From: Bacteroidales bacterium Phil6 | Lineage (GTDB): Bacteria > Bacteroidota > Bacteroidia > Bacteroidales > F082 | Assembly (NCBI GenBank): GCA_002633315.1 | Contig: NWBN01000033.1 | Coordinates: 1 to 39,419, forward strand | Reading direction: 5' to 3' | Length of the DNA stretch: 39,419 bases | Shown here: piece by piece, positions 28,036-36,577 of the stretch | Numbering within the stretch: position 1 is the first letter of the stretch | Layout: each line of letters begins with the position of its first letter | Notes under the pieces: model-generated | The model's input: the letters and a program-made list of their open reading frames with translations, nothing else | Told to the model about the DNA's origin: nothing | Databases searched by the model: none | Made by a program: the position numbers and the translations under genes

Positions 28036-29287
28036 GCTGTTTAAATTTATTGATTAGTAATTTTGTAAAATTATTATAGTTTATAATATCATGAAAATTG
28101 TTCTTCCATGTTTCCTTGGCATTTTCCCTAAGGTTGCATTTTGACTCAAATGAAAGATTTGCATAATTCTGCAAGATTCCAATTAAATCTTTTTTATGAA
28201 AATCTACTTCAAGTAAATAGCCATTGTGGTTATGTTTTACCACTTCAGGAACCCCGCCAACCTTTGTCCCAATAACAGGCATTGACATTGAGAAAGCCTC
28301 CATCATTGTCATGGGCATTCCTTCAGTAGAAGAAACATTGATTAAGAAATCAAACTCATGACTAGCTATATAATCTAATGCCTCTTCGTTTTTCATTTCA
28401 CCTAGGAACTGATATTCAATGTTTGATTTTCCACCCAGCATTTGTTTTGCATATTGTAAAATTTGGTCATATAGGTATCTTGCTCCGATATGTGTCCAAT
28501 GCACATTTAGACCATTAATATCGCTAAGCGAATCAATAATACGATCAATTCGTTTTATATCTCGTACATATGAGAAGCTAACAAGGCGAACATCCTTTCT
28601 GTTTGAGAATGTGTATAAAATTGAGTGTTCTGGAACTCCTAAGAAATTAATAGATGATTTTCCTGAGACATCAAAATATTTTTCACAAAAATAGGTTTTC
28701 CCTTTGTTTGAGATAAATGAAAACCAATCAACTTTTTGATTATATATATACTTATATGGTTGATACCTATCATTACTTTCTAACTCATATAAATCACCTC
28801 CATGTAATCGGCTAATCAAAAAATCACCTTGACGTTTTACTCTAGAAGCAGCAAAACAAGCATAATCATTCCAATACGAATATAAGATGACACTATGATT
28901 TATTTGCTTTCGAATAGCCTTTAAATACTTTGCAAAATGCTGAGTTCTCATTTGAACTCTAAGACACATCTTAACGTGATTAGACGAGAATTTTTTCTGT
29001 CCAATGATTGTAAATATTTCTTTAATAAAATGTTTCGAAAAAAATGCTTTTACCAATAGAATCAGTGCGTTGTATTTGGAATATGCATCATATCTATACA
29101 GTACTACATTTTTAGGTACATCAACATACTGTGTATCCTTAATATTCCTGCTAACAATTTGCACATCAAAATCTCTTACCAAAAATTTAATCTCTTCCTT
29201 TAGAAAGCTAGATTCTGCAATTCCGAAAGGGAATGATTGAGTAATCAAAATTAATGGTTGTTTGTCTTTTCCTGCCAAAGAGTTCAT
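28022..29287 (-). CDS. GT4-family glycosyltransferase
   Basis: The frame is open from 29317, but ATG 29287 (MNSLAGKDKQPLILITQSFP) is the likelier start and gives 421 residues. The protein has the N-terminal FPFGIAESSFLKEEI acceptor loop, a SRLHGGDLYE segment, the domain link with LVSFSYVRDIKRIDRIIDSL, and the EX7E motif in STEGMPMTMMEAFSMSMPVI. These are family 4 hallmarks. It adds a sugar to the lipid-linked repeat. It is the first gene after a 600-base spacer and overlaps the acyltransferase relic by 14 bases. It has no internal defects. Confidence 0.87.
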   Translation of the reverse strand: MNSLAGKDKQPLILITQSFPFGIAESSFLKEEIKFLVRDFDVQIVSRNIKDTQYVDVPKNVVLYRYDAYSKYNALILLVKAFFSKHFIKEIFTIIGQKKFSSNHVKMCLRVQMRTQHFAKYLKAIRKQINHSVILYSYWNDYACFAASRVKRQGDFLISRLHGGDLYELESNDRYQPYKYIYNQKVDWFSFISNKGKTYFCEKYFDVSGKSSINFLGVPEHSILYTFSNRKDVRLVSFSYVRDIKRIDRIIDSLSDINGLNVHWTHIGARYLYDQILQYAKQMLGGKSNIEYQFLGEMKNEEALDYIASHEFDFLINVSSTEGMPMTMMEAFSMSMPVIGTKVGGVPEVVKHNHNGYLLEVDFHKKDLIGILQNYANLSFESKCNLRENAKETWKNNFHDIINYNNFTKLLINKFKQHAIK

Positions 29288-29885
29288 ATATATAATTTTG
29301 CCCTTTATGTTTGACACCTATCAATTCAATTACAATGAATGTATGACTAATATTTGTATTAGCTGATGATGTTGTTTCTATTTCCTGCAAACACGTTCAA
29401 ACTTTTGCAGAATGGTACTCAATGTCATCTACACTACGATTAGATATCTAGTTCGATTGCCTCCTTTGTGTTTTGTTTGTATGACGGAAACTGAAACAAA
29501 ACAAGAACGATTATATCTATATATAGATAATCGCAATAATTAGTTGGCAAGTACAGTATTCAGAAATCCTTCGGCGGCAATTACAGATATGTAGAACTGT
29601 TCGAACTGAAGCGCAGTGCCCATCAGTAGGAAGAGGAACAAGAGTTAATCGAAATGATGTTCTTGTCTGATACGATGATGTATACCATGTACTTGTGGGA
29701 ATCAGTTATAGAGGTCTATCGCCTTGAATACTGAAATTATTTCTACATTTGTAATTGCATACTCATTAATTATGCAATTATCTTATATTTCCGCAGCTTA
29801 TAACTTTGGAACTATCAGGCAGTATCAAAGTGCATACTTAAGTGTGTTTAGTGTCAACTGCGCTGCTATTTGTCCAAATTATGTT
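29288..29885. other. Spacer with a plus-strand coding relic and an AT-rich palindrome
   Basis: On the plus strand a frame at about 29543-29733 reads KYSIQKSFGGNYRYVELFEL, then KRSAHQ, a TAG, and EEEQELIEMMFLSDTMMYTM to a stop. Its composition is protein-like, but I do not recognise it; a transposase tail is possible. A near-perfect AT-rich palindrome lies at 29509-29534 (CGATTATATCTATATATAGA and onward); on the minus strand it is followed by TTCTTGTTTTG and might end transcription from ugd. No minus-strand gene is visible. Confidence 0.45.
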
Positions 29886-30641
29886 TTAGATAATTTCTTC
29901 TTCCCCACGAAAGTGAACATTAAGTTCGTGTAGAGGTGCAAGAAGGACCCCTAAAGGAGTACCTTGGGTTATCTTGGTAAAGGCATTTACATCTTTAGGA
30001 AAGCACTTACCACCGTAACCGAACTTTCCGTCTGGACCAGGAACATGAGTGTGGGTATCGTTGATGTAACCAGAAAGAAGTATACCGGTATGTACAGTAC
30101 GCCAGTCTGCTCCCATCTTCTCACAATACTCACGGCATGCATTGAAGTAAGTCACCTTATATGCACCGAATACATTGTGCATATACTTGGTAAGTTCTGC
30201 TTCAAGTGGCGTCATAACGGTGAATTTTTTACCGACAAAGATCTTTGTAAGGAGTTCTACAGATCCGGTAAAGATCATAGTTTGCTTTTTAAAATCTTCG
30301 ATATGGGTACGCTCAGTAAGGAACTCAGGCATATAGTGTACGCAATGACCAGTCTCTTTAGAGAGCAACTCGCTAGAACCAGGTAAAATGGTAGTACGCA
30401 CAAAAACAGGCACGTCCGGGAGGTTCGTAATAAGTTCTTTCATGAGTGTGAGATCCTGTGTACCATTATCTTCGGTTCGCACATGAATCTGCAAAAATGC
30501 AATATCGATGTTTTTCATATCATCATGATAACCCTTTGCCGGGTCACTGATGAATAGTTTACACTCTGGATTATTGTGTTCCAACCAATCCTTCAGGGCT
30601 CCACCTACGAAGCCGCATCCGATAATTCCAACGTTAATCAT
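29886..30641 (-). CDS. UDP-glucose/GDP-mannose dehydrogenase family protein, short form
   Basis: This 251-residue protein has the NAD-binding motif VGIIGCGFVGGAL at the start and the dimerisation/catalytic domain. Its residues are intact: Glu107 in MPEFL, Lys162 and Asn167 in GAYKVTYFN, the catalytic Cys213 in GYGGKCFPKD, and Asp217. Standard enzymes are about 400-450 residues because a UDP-sugar-binding C-terminal domain follows; here the protein stops soon after the catalytic cysteine. Full enzymes oxidise a UDP-hexose or UDP-HexNAc to the uronic acid. The short form may be a genuine subfamily or a truncation. The start lies 29 bases from the end of the second IS4 relic, so its original upstream region is gone. 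Confidence 0.8.
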   Translation of the reverse strand: MINVGIIGCGFVGGALKDWLEHNNPECKLFISDPAKGYHDDMKNIDIAFLQIHVRTEDNGTQDLTLMKELITNLPDVPVFVRTTILPGSSELLSKETGHCVHYMPEFLTERTHIEDFKKQTMIFTGSVELLTKIFVGKKFTVMTPLEAELTKYMHNVFGAYKVTYFNACREYCEKMGADWRTVHTGILLSGYINDTHTHVPGPDGKFGYGGKCFPKDVNAFTKITQGTPLGVLLAPLHELNVHFRGEEEII

Positions 30642-30669
30642 TGCTCTGTTATTTTAAATATTATTTCAC

Positions 30670-31991
30670 TTACTGTCCCGTAAAAGTGGATAAATGGTTC
30701 TTTAAAATTATTGAAATATAGTTAATTACATGGTTTTTTGAAATGAAACGGACTTGATTTGCAACTTTACAGTCAAATACAAATAGCTGCTATGTTCCAA
30801 GACAAATACGTTTTCTCTCAACTAACTGCCATTCTGAACAGAATTCAGTTCACAACTATGTTCGCAAGTATAGTGGTAACCGATATGTGAAACATTTCAT
30901 TTGCTGGAATCAGATGCCAGCAATGATGTTTTGGTAACTGAGTAACCGTGAGAGCCTGCGAGACTTGACAGTTGCTTTTAAGGCACATAGGGCTAAGCAA
31001 TATCATCTCGGGTTAGGTCGTGAACCAATAGCCTAGACAACTCTTGCCACAGCCAACCAGAACTGTGATTACAGAATCTTCGAAGACTTTGCATTCTATA
31101 TGATGAAAGAAGCCTGCGAGAAGCGGGCAACCAACATCCTTAACATTTCCGGAAAGAAATATGCGTTTGATTCAACAACGATTCCGTTATGTCTTGCAAC
31201 ATTCCCATGGGCAAAGTTCCGAAGTAAGAAAGGAGGAGTAAAGGCTCATGTCTTATATGACATTGAAGCACAAGTTCCTGCCTTCTATACTGTAACCACC
31301 GCGTCAAAGCATGATTCCACGGCAATGTCTTCAATCCATTATGAACCAAATGCTTATTATACATTCGGCAGGGCTTATGACTCCTTTAAAGAACTCTACA
31401 GGATACATCTTACAGACTCTTTCTTTGTTGTCAGAGCCAAGACGAACTTAAAGTATAAGACCGTCAAATGGAAGCGAAGAATGCCAAAGAAAATGACAGA
31501 TGCGGAAGTGAAACTGACCGGATATCTCTCCGAGAAGAAATATCCGGAATCATTCATACTCATCCGATATTACGACGAGAAAGATGACCATACGTTCACT
31601 TTTCTGACGAATGCGAAGCAACTTTCTGCATTGGATGTCGCCAATCTTAATAAGAAAAGATAGTTGATTGTGTTGTTCTTCAAATGGGCTCAAGCAACAT
31701 CTTAAGATAAAGAAGTTCCGGGGCACAACGGAGAACGCTGTTCGCATACAAATCAGTGTGGTTATTATCACATACTGTCTTGTGGCTATTGTCCAACATG
31801 ACATGATATAAAGATGAAACGCTCAACCTATGAAGTATTGCAGATTCTCAGCATATCATTGACTGACAAAACCCACTTGCGTGACCTGTTCGACAAGACC
31901 AATTTCAATGATGTCAAAGATCTAAATGATCCCCAGATTCCGGGGCTATTTGACTAATTGTTTAACTCGTCCCATTTTAACGGGACACTAA
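30670..31991 (+). mobile_element. IS4-family element, decayed
   Basis: Inverted ends are visible. The left reads TTACTGTCCCGTAAAAGTGG and the right, read inward on the minus strand, TTAGTGTCCCGTTAAAATGG. No target duplication is evident. The transposase is on the plus strand, opposite to the flanking genes. Like the first IS4 copy, it lies directly upstream of a minus-strand gene start. Confidence 0.78.
30792..31957 (+). pseudogene. IS4-family transposase, several frameshifts and stops
   Basis: ATG 30792 opens MFQDKYVFSQLTAILNRIQF. The frame then shifts to VRKYSGNRYVKHFICWNQMP, meets stops, and recovers at about 31100 in a long piece with KYAFDSTTIPLCLATFPWAK, which holds the first catalytic Asp. 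The second Asp, expected in FDRAYD, is Gly (TFGRAYDSF). The YREK region is broken near 31660 (LNKKR and a stop). The tail reads LTDKTHLRDLF, then LNDPQIPGLFD and the stop at 31957. It is plainly inactive. Confidence 0.85.
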
Positions 31992-32640
31992 AGATTCATT
32001 TATTCAAATTAACATCCACTTTACTTTTATCTTTATTGTTATACCATCTATTGAAAATACATACTTATTATACTCCACATTTACCTTGTTCTTGAGATAA
32101 ACTTATATAGATGCTTAAAAAAGCCATTTTTAACAAACTTGCTGTAATGCCAGCAATAACACCACTGCAATTAACTGATACTTATGATATCTATTTACTA
32201 TGATTATGAATGTATTATCCTTTACAACTGTCCAATTAGTGATAAATTGGAAACTTAACACAAGAAATAGTACAATAATTATCCCCGTAACTCTTCTCCA
32301 AGATATCAAACAGGTAATATAGAAATAATTATATGACAAAAACAAAAATGGAGCAATAGACCATAGATATATAGTATTTCGTTGCATTGCTATCATTTTC
32401 AAATCCAATCAGCATCACACATAAACAAAGTAAAATTGTGCTTTTATAGAAAGCTTTATTTTGTATTTTGGTTACGAATCTTCTCATTCAATCTTTCGCG
32501 CATTGGAATGCTCCACTGTATATCATACACTGCTAAGATTTCACACATTTCTTTATGGTATTGCGGTGTCCAAAAGTTTAAGAAGAAATCGTCATTGACA
32601 GCCATCGTAATATATACTGCAGTAAACAATTCAACATACG
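31992..32640 (-). pseudogene. Decayed minus-strand coding fragments, membrane-protein-like and unknown
   Basis: One fragment (about 32640-32456) reads VYITMAVNDDFFLNFWTPQY, then HKEMCEILAVYDIQWSIPMR and ERLNEKIRNQNTK to a stop; I do not recognise it. A second (32408-32130) reads MQRNTIYLWSIAPFLFLSYN and further hydrophobic segments, as in a membrane protein. An overlapping frame also has a hydrophobic start (TILLCLCVMLIGFEND). The order suggests two or more ruined genes of the locus. A part of a polymerase or acyltransferase is possible but unproven. Confidence 0.4.
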
Positions 32641-32657
32641 AACTTTTTTACTTCCCA

Positions 32658-33160
32658 TCATATATCGTAATCTTTATAAAACTCAATAATCCTTTTCTGT
32701 GTATGTTCGTTCACAACTTCATCTTCATTGCTTTCAATATTTTTGATATCATCGTATTTGATTGTTGCCTGATATACTAGATGGTCACCACTTTTGATAC
32801 ATTTTTGCACCAATTCATTGACCTTAGGTTATCAATATGGTCAATCAATATTCCGCACACCTAATGCTTTCAATTTGGATTTAGGGTACACATAATCTAT
32901 TCCCCAGCAATATTGGCTTTTCCAATTATTATAGTCTTCATATGACTCCAAGCACCACATGCATCTTTCCGAACATAATCACTTTCATATCATGAACGAC
33001 TTTTCCATTTTTCCATACTTTTTTCAATGGTTCATCAAACATATCATAACAATCAATGGTTTTACATTTTTTAATTCATTAATATCGCTTAATTCCCGTT
33101 ATCAGTCAAAAAATATTCATTTTCAAACACTTGCACAGTACCTAAGAGATTTTGTCATTT
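32658..33160 (-). pseudogene. HNH-endonuclease-like gene, decayed
   Basis: Reading across minus-strand frames gives TVQVFENEYFLTDNG, MFDEPLKKVWKNGKVVHD and YVRKDACGAWSH. These are followed by EDYNNWKSQYCWGIDYVYPK, then IDHIDNLRSMNWCKNVSK and GDHLVYQATIKYDDIKNIES, to a stop at 32658. The order W-x-I-D-H, P-K-S, NL-x-x-M-N-W and N-x-x-K-x-D is the pattern of a compact HNH nuclease domain. The usual first His of IDH is Tyr here. At least four frame changes are needed, so the gene is dead. It lies directly downstream of the SIR2-KaiC pair. The identification rests on motif order only. Confidence 0.5.
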
Positions 33161-33242
33161 TTAACGTATTTTTTTGATATATGGCTCACTTGGGAACACA
33201 TCTCGACCAAGTTCAATTACCAAGAACAAGACTGCACAGCAC

Positions 33243-35426
33243 CTACTTATCACTAAACACATTGTATTTCTGTCGCCAGAAGTTTTTAGTGCTGCCTATC
33301 CTGTGGACTGCATCACAATTCAGTTTGGTACCGTCAACAACAAGACCCTTTCCCTCCCCGGTATCTGGGAGGCGGAAAAGACCAATCAGATTCTCAAGAT
33401 CAATCCTGTACTGCCATTTACCAAAATTGAGCATTGAAGACTTCTCCACATAGATGGTTATATGATCCGGATTGTTTGAATCTCTGTCAAGACACAGCAC
33501 ATTGTCCGCCAGCAGACAAAGGGTGCCTGCCATTGAGGAAGACTTGTCGCAGATGACATCCAGTTCCATATCCTTCTCCCTACAGAAGTTGATCAGCGTG
33601 GGGACGAAAAGTGACTGGGACTTAATGAACGGGAAGCATACATCTATGTTGTGCAGATTGTCCATCACGATACGCATACCCCTGCCGGAATTAGGGAAGT
33701 ATGCCAACCGCTCCTTGAGATTGTAGAACAGTTCCTCTGCCGAGATACATCCCATACGCAGCAGATGGACAAAGATATGGCTGTAGCAGTTCCGTATTAG
33801 CTTCTGGTGCTCTTTTCCAAGACCCTTTATAGGAAACCTGAAAAAGTTCCGTATCACACGCTCGTCCCTGTCTAAAAGGATGGAGAGAGTGTTCTTGCCA
33901 GAAAGGCATCTGTCTATAGTCCTGAGACTAGCAAGATAGCCTTTCAGTGTGTTGGGGTTGCCTATTATTGCAGTCACGGGGGATACTTGTGTCTGGAGTG
34001 GCACTCCGTTGAATGCAGGCATGATTCTGGACATAAGAAGTCTTTCTGTAAGTAACTGTGTATTGCCGCAATCCGTCATTGGATCTTCACGGCACAGATC
34101 CTCCAGAATCTCCTCTTTTAGATCTGTCTTTTCCTTAATGTATCGTTCATAGAGAGACAGACCGGTAATGTCATTTTCAATGGTCGCACCATTCTGCAGA
34201 GCAATCTCCATATACTGGGGATAATCTATCTCCAAAAGGCTGTCCAGTCTTCTATTATTGACGTAAAAATTTCTCTCATGCAACAGCTTATGTATGCTAG
34301 GATACACCTCTATTCCAGTGCTTTTGTTCTTGTACTGATGCCAGCCTAATACACTCTCCTGAAATATGCTTTTGGTAATCTGCAGCTCATTGTAGGTATA
34401 TTCCTCTTGGGCCGAGAACGAACGCCGCATGTCTATCACAATGTCGGCATTCGTCTCTATATTCTTTGTCCTCTTATCAAAAACAATTATGGATATCAAC
34501 GCACTTTTTCTCAGTGTCTGTTCCAGGCTGTTAATCTCCACTTTTGAAAGGTCGTCGTTTGACAAATCTGAAAACCCCTCCAAGACAATACAACTCAGGA
34601 ACTTCCCTTGCAAGCCATTCAAGTAGTCTATGAAATTGCTCAACTTCTGCACATTGTTGCTCTCGAAGTAGCCGTATACTGGCTGTCTCTCCTTAGTCCC
34701 ATAGTTCTCGTCCCCGAATGTGTTCACATTCACCTTAAAAAATTCACCCTTAAGCAAGGCAGGATATTGGCATCCTAACCGAAGGTCGTCTGCATAGCCG
34801 GATAAGGTGTCGTGTCTTCTGCGGCACAGCATGTTGCGGGTGTCGTCTCCAGGTCTGCTTCTGCGTAGATGCAGGGCTCCCGTGCGAGGATTGTAGGTAA
34901 TGATATTATTCCTAATGAACGAGTCCAAACCTGTGATGATATTGTCAGGCAGGACAGAATCGTCTCCTGCTCCATCCTTCTGGAAGACGAACGGAAGGCT
35001 GGTGTCGAACAGGAAATCGCAGAACACCGAACTGTTGCCGTGTTCCGCTATATGCTCCCTCCACAGACCCGACATATTCTCTATAATCCTGCTCAGAACG
35101 AAATTGAGCAGCATGTTCTCCATGTTGTCCGCCCGCTTATTGAGCGAATACACTATGGGTATCCCTAGTTTATCCTTTCTGAACTCGTGGATGTTCTTCG
35201 TTAGTCCGTGCATCATCTGCACTGCAAGCATGGTCTTGTTTACTCCGCGAGGCCCACGGAGTGCGATGACAATGCCTTCCTGATTTCTGGATGCCACTAT
35301 CCCAGCCTCCTCGACATTTGTGGAGTAATGATGAAGATGTAGTCCTCCGAAAAACAGTGTGTCCAGCCCTGGAATACCTGTCTTTACTTTCCTGTAGTTC
35401 CCATTATTTGTTTCACTCTGTGCCAT
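33243..35426 (-). CDS. Double RecA/KaiC-like ATPase, partner of the SIR2 protein
   Basis: The frame is open from 35540, but ATG 35426 (MAQSETNNGNYRKVKTGIPG) or 35432 gives the natural start, overlapping the SIR2 gene by 14-20 bases. The 727-residue protein has two RecA-like cores of the KaiC/RadA type. The first starts VKTGIPGLDTLFFGGLH, with Walker A ALRGPRGVNKTML and ends in a KaiC-type hairpin (SVLGWHQYKNKSTGIEVYPS). The second has a very degenerate P-loop (IIGNPNTLKGYLAS), a Walker B-like MRIVMDNLHNID and another KaiC-type C-terminal strand set. The first P-loop has Asn where Gly is usual, and the second lacks the standard GKT/S. It may bind nucleotide as a sensor or assembly platform rather than hydrolyse fast. 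It is cytoplasmic. Confidence 0.75.
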   Translation of the reverse strand: MAQSETNNGNYRKVKTGIPGLDTLFFGGLHLHHYSTNVEEAGIVASRNQEGIVIALRGPRGVNKTMLAVQMMHGLTKNIHEFRKDKLGIPIVYSLNKRADNMENMLLNFVLSRIIENMSGLWREHIAEHGNSSVFCDFLFDTSLPFVFQKDGAGDDSVLPDNIITGLDSFIRNNIITYNPRTGALHLRRSRPGDDTRNMLCRRRHDTLSGYADDLRLGCQYPALLKGEFFKVNVNTFGDENYGTKERQPVYGYFESNNVQKLSNFIDYLNGLQGKFLSCIVLEGFSDLSNDDLSKVEINSLEQTLRKSALISIIVFDKRTKNIETNADIVIDMRRSFSAQEEYTYNELQITKSIFQESVLGWHQYKNKSTGIEVYPSIHKLLHERNFYVNNRRLDSLLEIDYPQYMEIALQNGATIENDITGLSLYERYIKEKTDLKEEILEDLCREDPMTDCGNTQLLTERLLMSRIMPAFNGVPLQTQVSPVTAIIGNPNTLKGYLASLRTIDRCLSGKNTLSILLDRDERVIRNFFRFPIKGLGKEHQKLIRNCYSHIFVHLLRMGCISAEELFYNLKERLAYFPNSGRGMRIVMDNLHNIDVCFPFIKSQSLFVPTLINFCREKDMELDVICDKSSSMAGTLCLLADNVLCLDRDSNNPDHITIYVEKSSMLNFGKWQYRIDLENLIGLFRLPDTGEGKGLVVDGTKLNCDAVHRIGSTKNFWRQKYNVFSDK

Positions 35427-36570
35427 AGTCATTAAATTTAATGCAGTATTCATTGATAATCTTACCGAAATCGTTGTACAGCGTGTGATAGCTGTCACTG
35501 CTGACGAGTACAAGTCCGTATGATGTGTAAAAAGAAGCAAGTATTCCCATAAGTGCCCTGTATGCCGTCTCGTACTTCATGTCCCTGATGTTTCTATGGG
35601 ACAATGCTCCCATATAGTATATTTTGTCCGCGTTGCCATAGTGCCCTGCATAACGTAGCATGCGTTGTATCGTGATGTCATTCAGCGATAGCCCTGCCAA
35701 GATGCAGGTATAGTGACACAACAGGTGTTCCTGTGTGGCCGTCTGCCAGGAGAACACATCCTTTGTACTGTCGTAGTACTCCTCCATGCTGAGTACGATG
35801 CCCTCACTACTTTCCCTCATCACCTTGTACGGCGGCGGAACATAACCGTGTGGATGGTACACCGGGATAATGTCCTTATGGCTCTCATTGGAGTCAATAT
35901 TGTTGTGTATCTCTACAAGGATTATCCGTTCTCTGTGCTTGTTGAAAGGTCGCTGTTCCAGAACCTGAAGTTCCTCCTCTGTGAAGTATTTGGACCTGTC
36001 CTTGTAAAGTATGTCCGTCGCTTCTGTCAGCAAATTGTCATAATTATATGACACTATTGCCTTTACCGGATACAGCAGTATGAACCGTGCCAACTGGTAA
36101 AGGGTGAACAATTGCGGCACTTCTCCTACTGTCGTTTTGCCTTTCTCCAATGCGTAATATCTATCGAATGTACGCCTTATAATTTCTGCGGGCTCGTCCT
36201 TGTACAGGAAGTACTGGAGTTCTGAGAGATAGTTACCCTTGAAAATGTGCTTGATGATTGATGCCATCACCATAGGACTCATCCTTGCATTGCGCTCCTC
36301 GTAGAGATTCACCCAATCAGGGTTGTCGGGATCTGCATCCTTACTATGAAGCGACAGGGTACTCATAATGGTGTCCAAAACATTAGGCGGGATATTGTTC
36401 TCACCACACATATACGCAAGTGCCTTTCTTAGCAAATAGTTGAGTGTCTTATTCCACGACAGGTCAAGAAGGCCTGGAGCATAGTGTATCCCCGCCCCCA
36501 CAAACAGGACCACAGGCTTCCCTTTCATTATATCACTATGAAGACTGTCTATGTTGTACGAGCGTTGCAT
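35413..36570 (-). CDS. SIR2-domain protein, probable NAD-consuming effector
   Basis: The frame extends to 36618, but ATG 36570 (MQRSYNIDSLHSDIMKGKPV) starts cleanly 8 bases after the fnlC stop and gives 385 residues. The SIR2-like fold is marked by PVVLFVGAGIHYAPGLLDLS (GAG at 25-27), AIVSYNYDNLLTEA with the conserved Asn-Tyr-Asp, VYHPHGYVPP with the catalytic-type His, and ILAGLSLND in the NAD site. This is the SIR2_2-type domain used as an NADase effector in systems such as SIR2-HerA, DSR and SIR2-Argonaute, rather than a sirtuin deacetylase. No zinc-binding cysteine cluster is visible. It overlaps the KaiC-like ATPase gene. An anti-phage role is inferred from the family. Confidence 0.8.
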   Translation of the reverse strand: MQRSYNIDSLHSDIMKGKPVVLFVGAGIHYAPGLLDLSWNKTLNYLLRKALAYMCGENNIPPNVLDTIMSTLSLHSKDADPDNPDWVNLYEERNARMSPMVMASIIKHIFKGNYLSELQYFLYKDEPAEIIRRTFDRYYALEKGKTTVGEVPQLFTLYQLARFILLYPVKAIVSYNYDNLLTEATDILYKDRSKYFTEEELQVLEQRPFNKHRERIILVEIHNNIDSNESHKDIIPVYHPHGYVPPPYKVMRESSEGIVLSMEEYYDSTKDVFSWQTATQEHLLCHYTCILAGLSLNDITIQRMLRYAGHYGNADKIYYMGALSHRNIRDMKYETAYRALMGILASFYTSYGLVLVSSDSYHTLYNDFGKIINEYCIKFNDYGTE

Positions 36571-36577
36571 AATGAAT

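Noticed and set aside
29724..29933. Plus-strand frame of 69 codons ending in ugd
   Set aside because: It enters the ugd gene antisense and has no recognisable feature.
33174..33453. Two plus-strand frames over the 3' end of the KaiC-like gene
   Set aside because: They lie opposite the conserved C-terminal strands of the ATPase and have no independent support.
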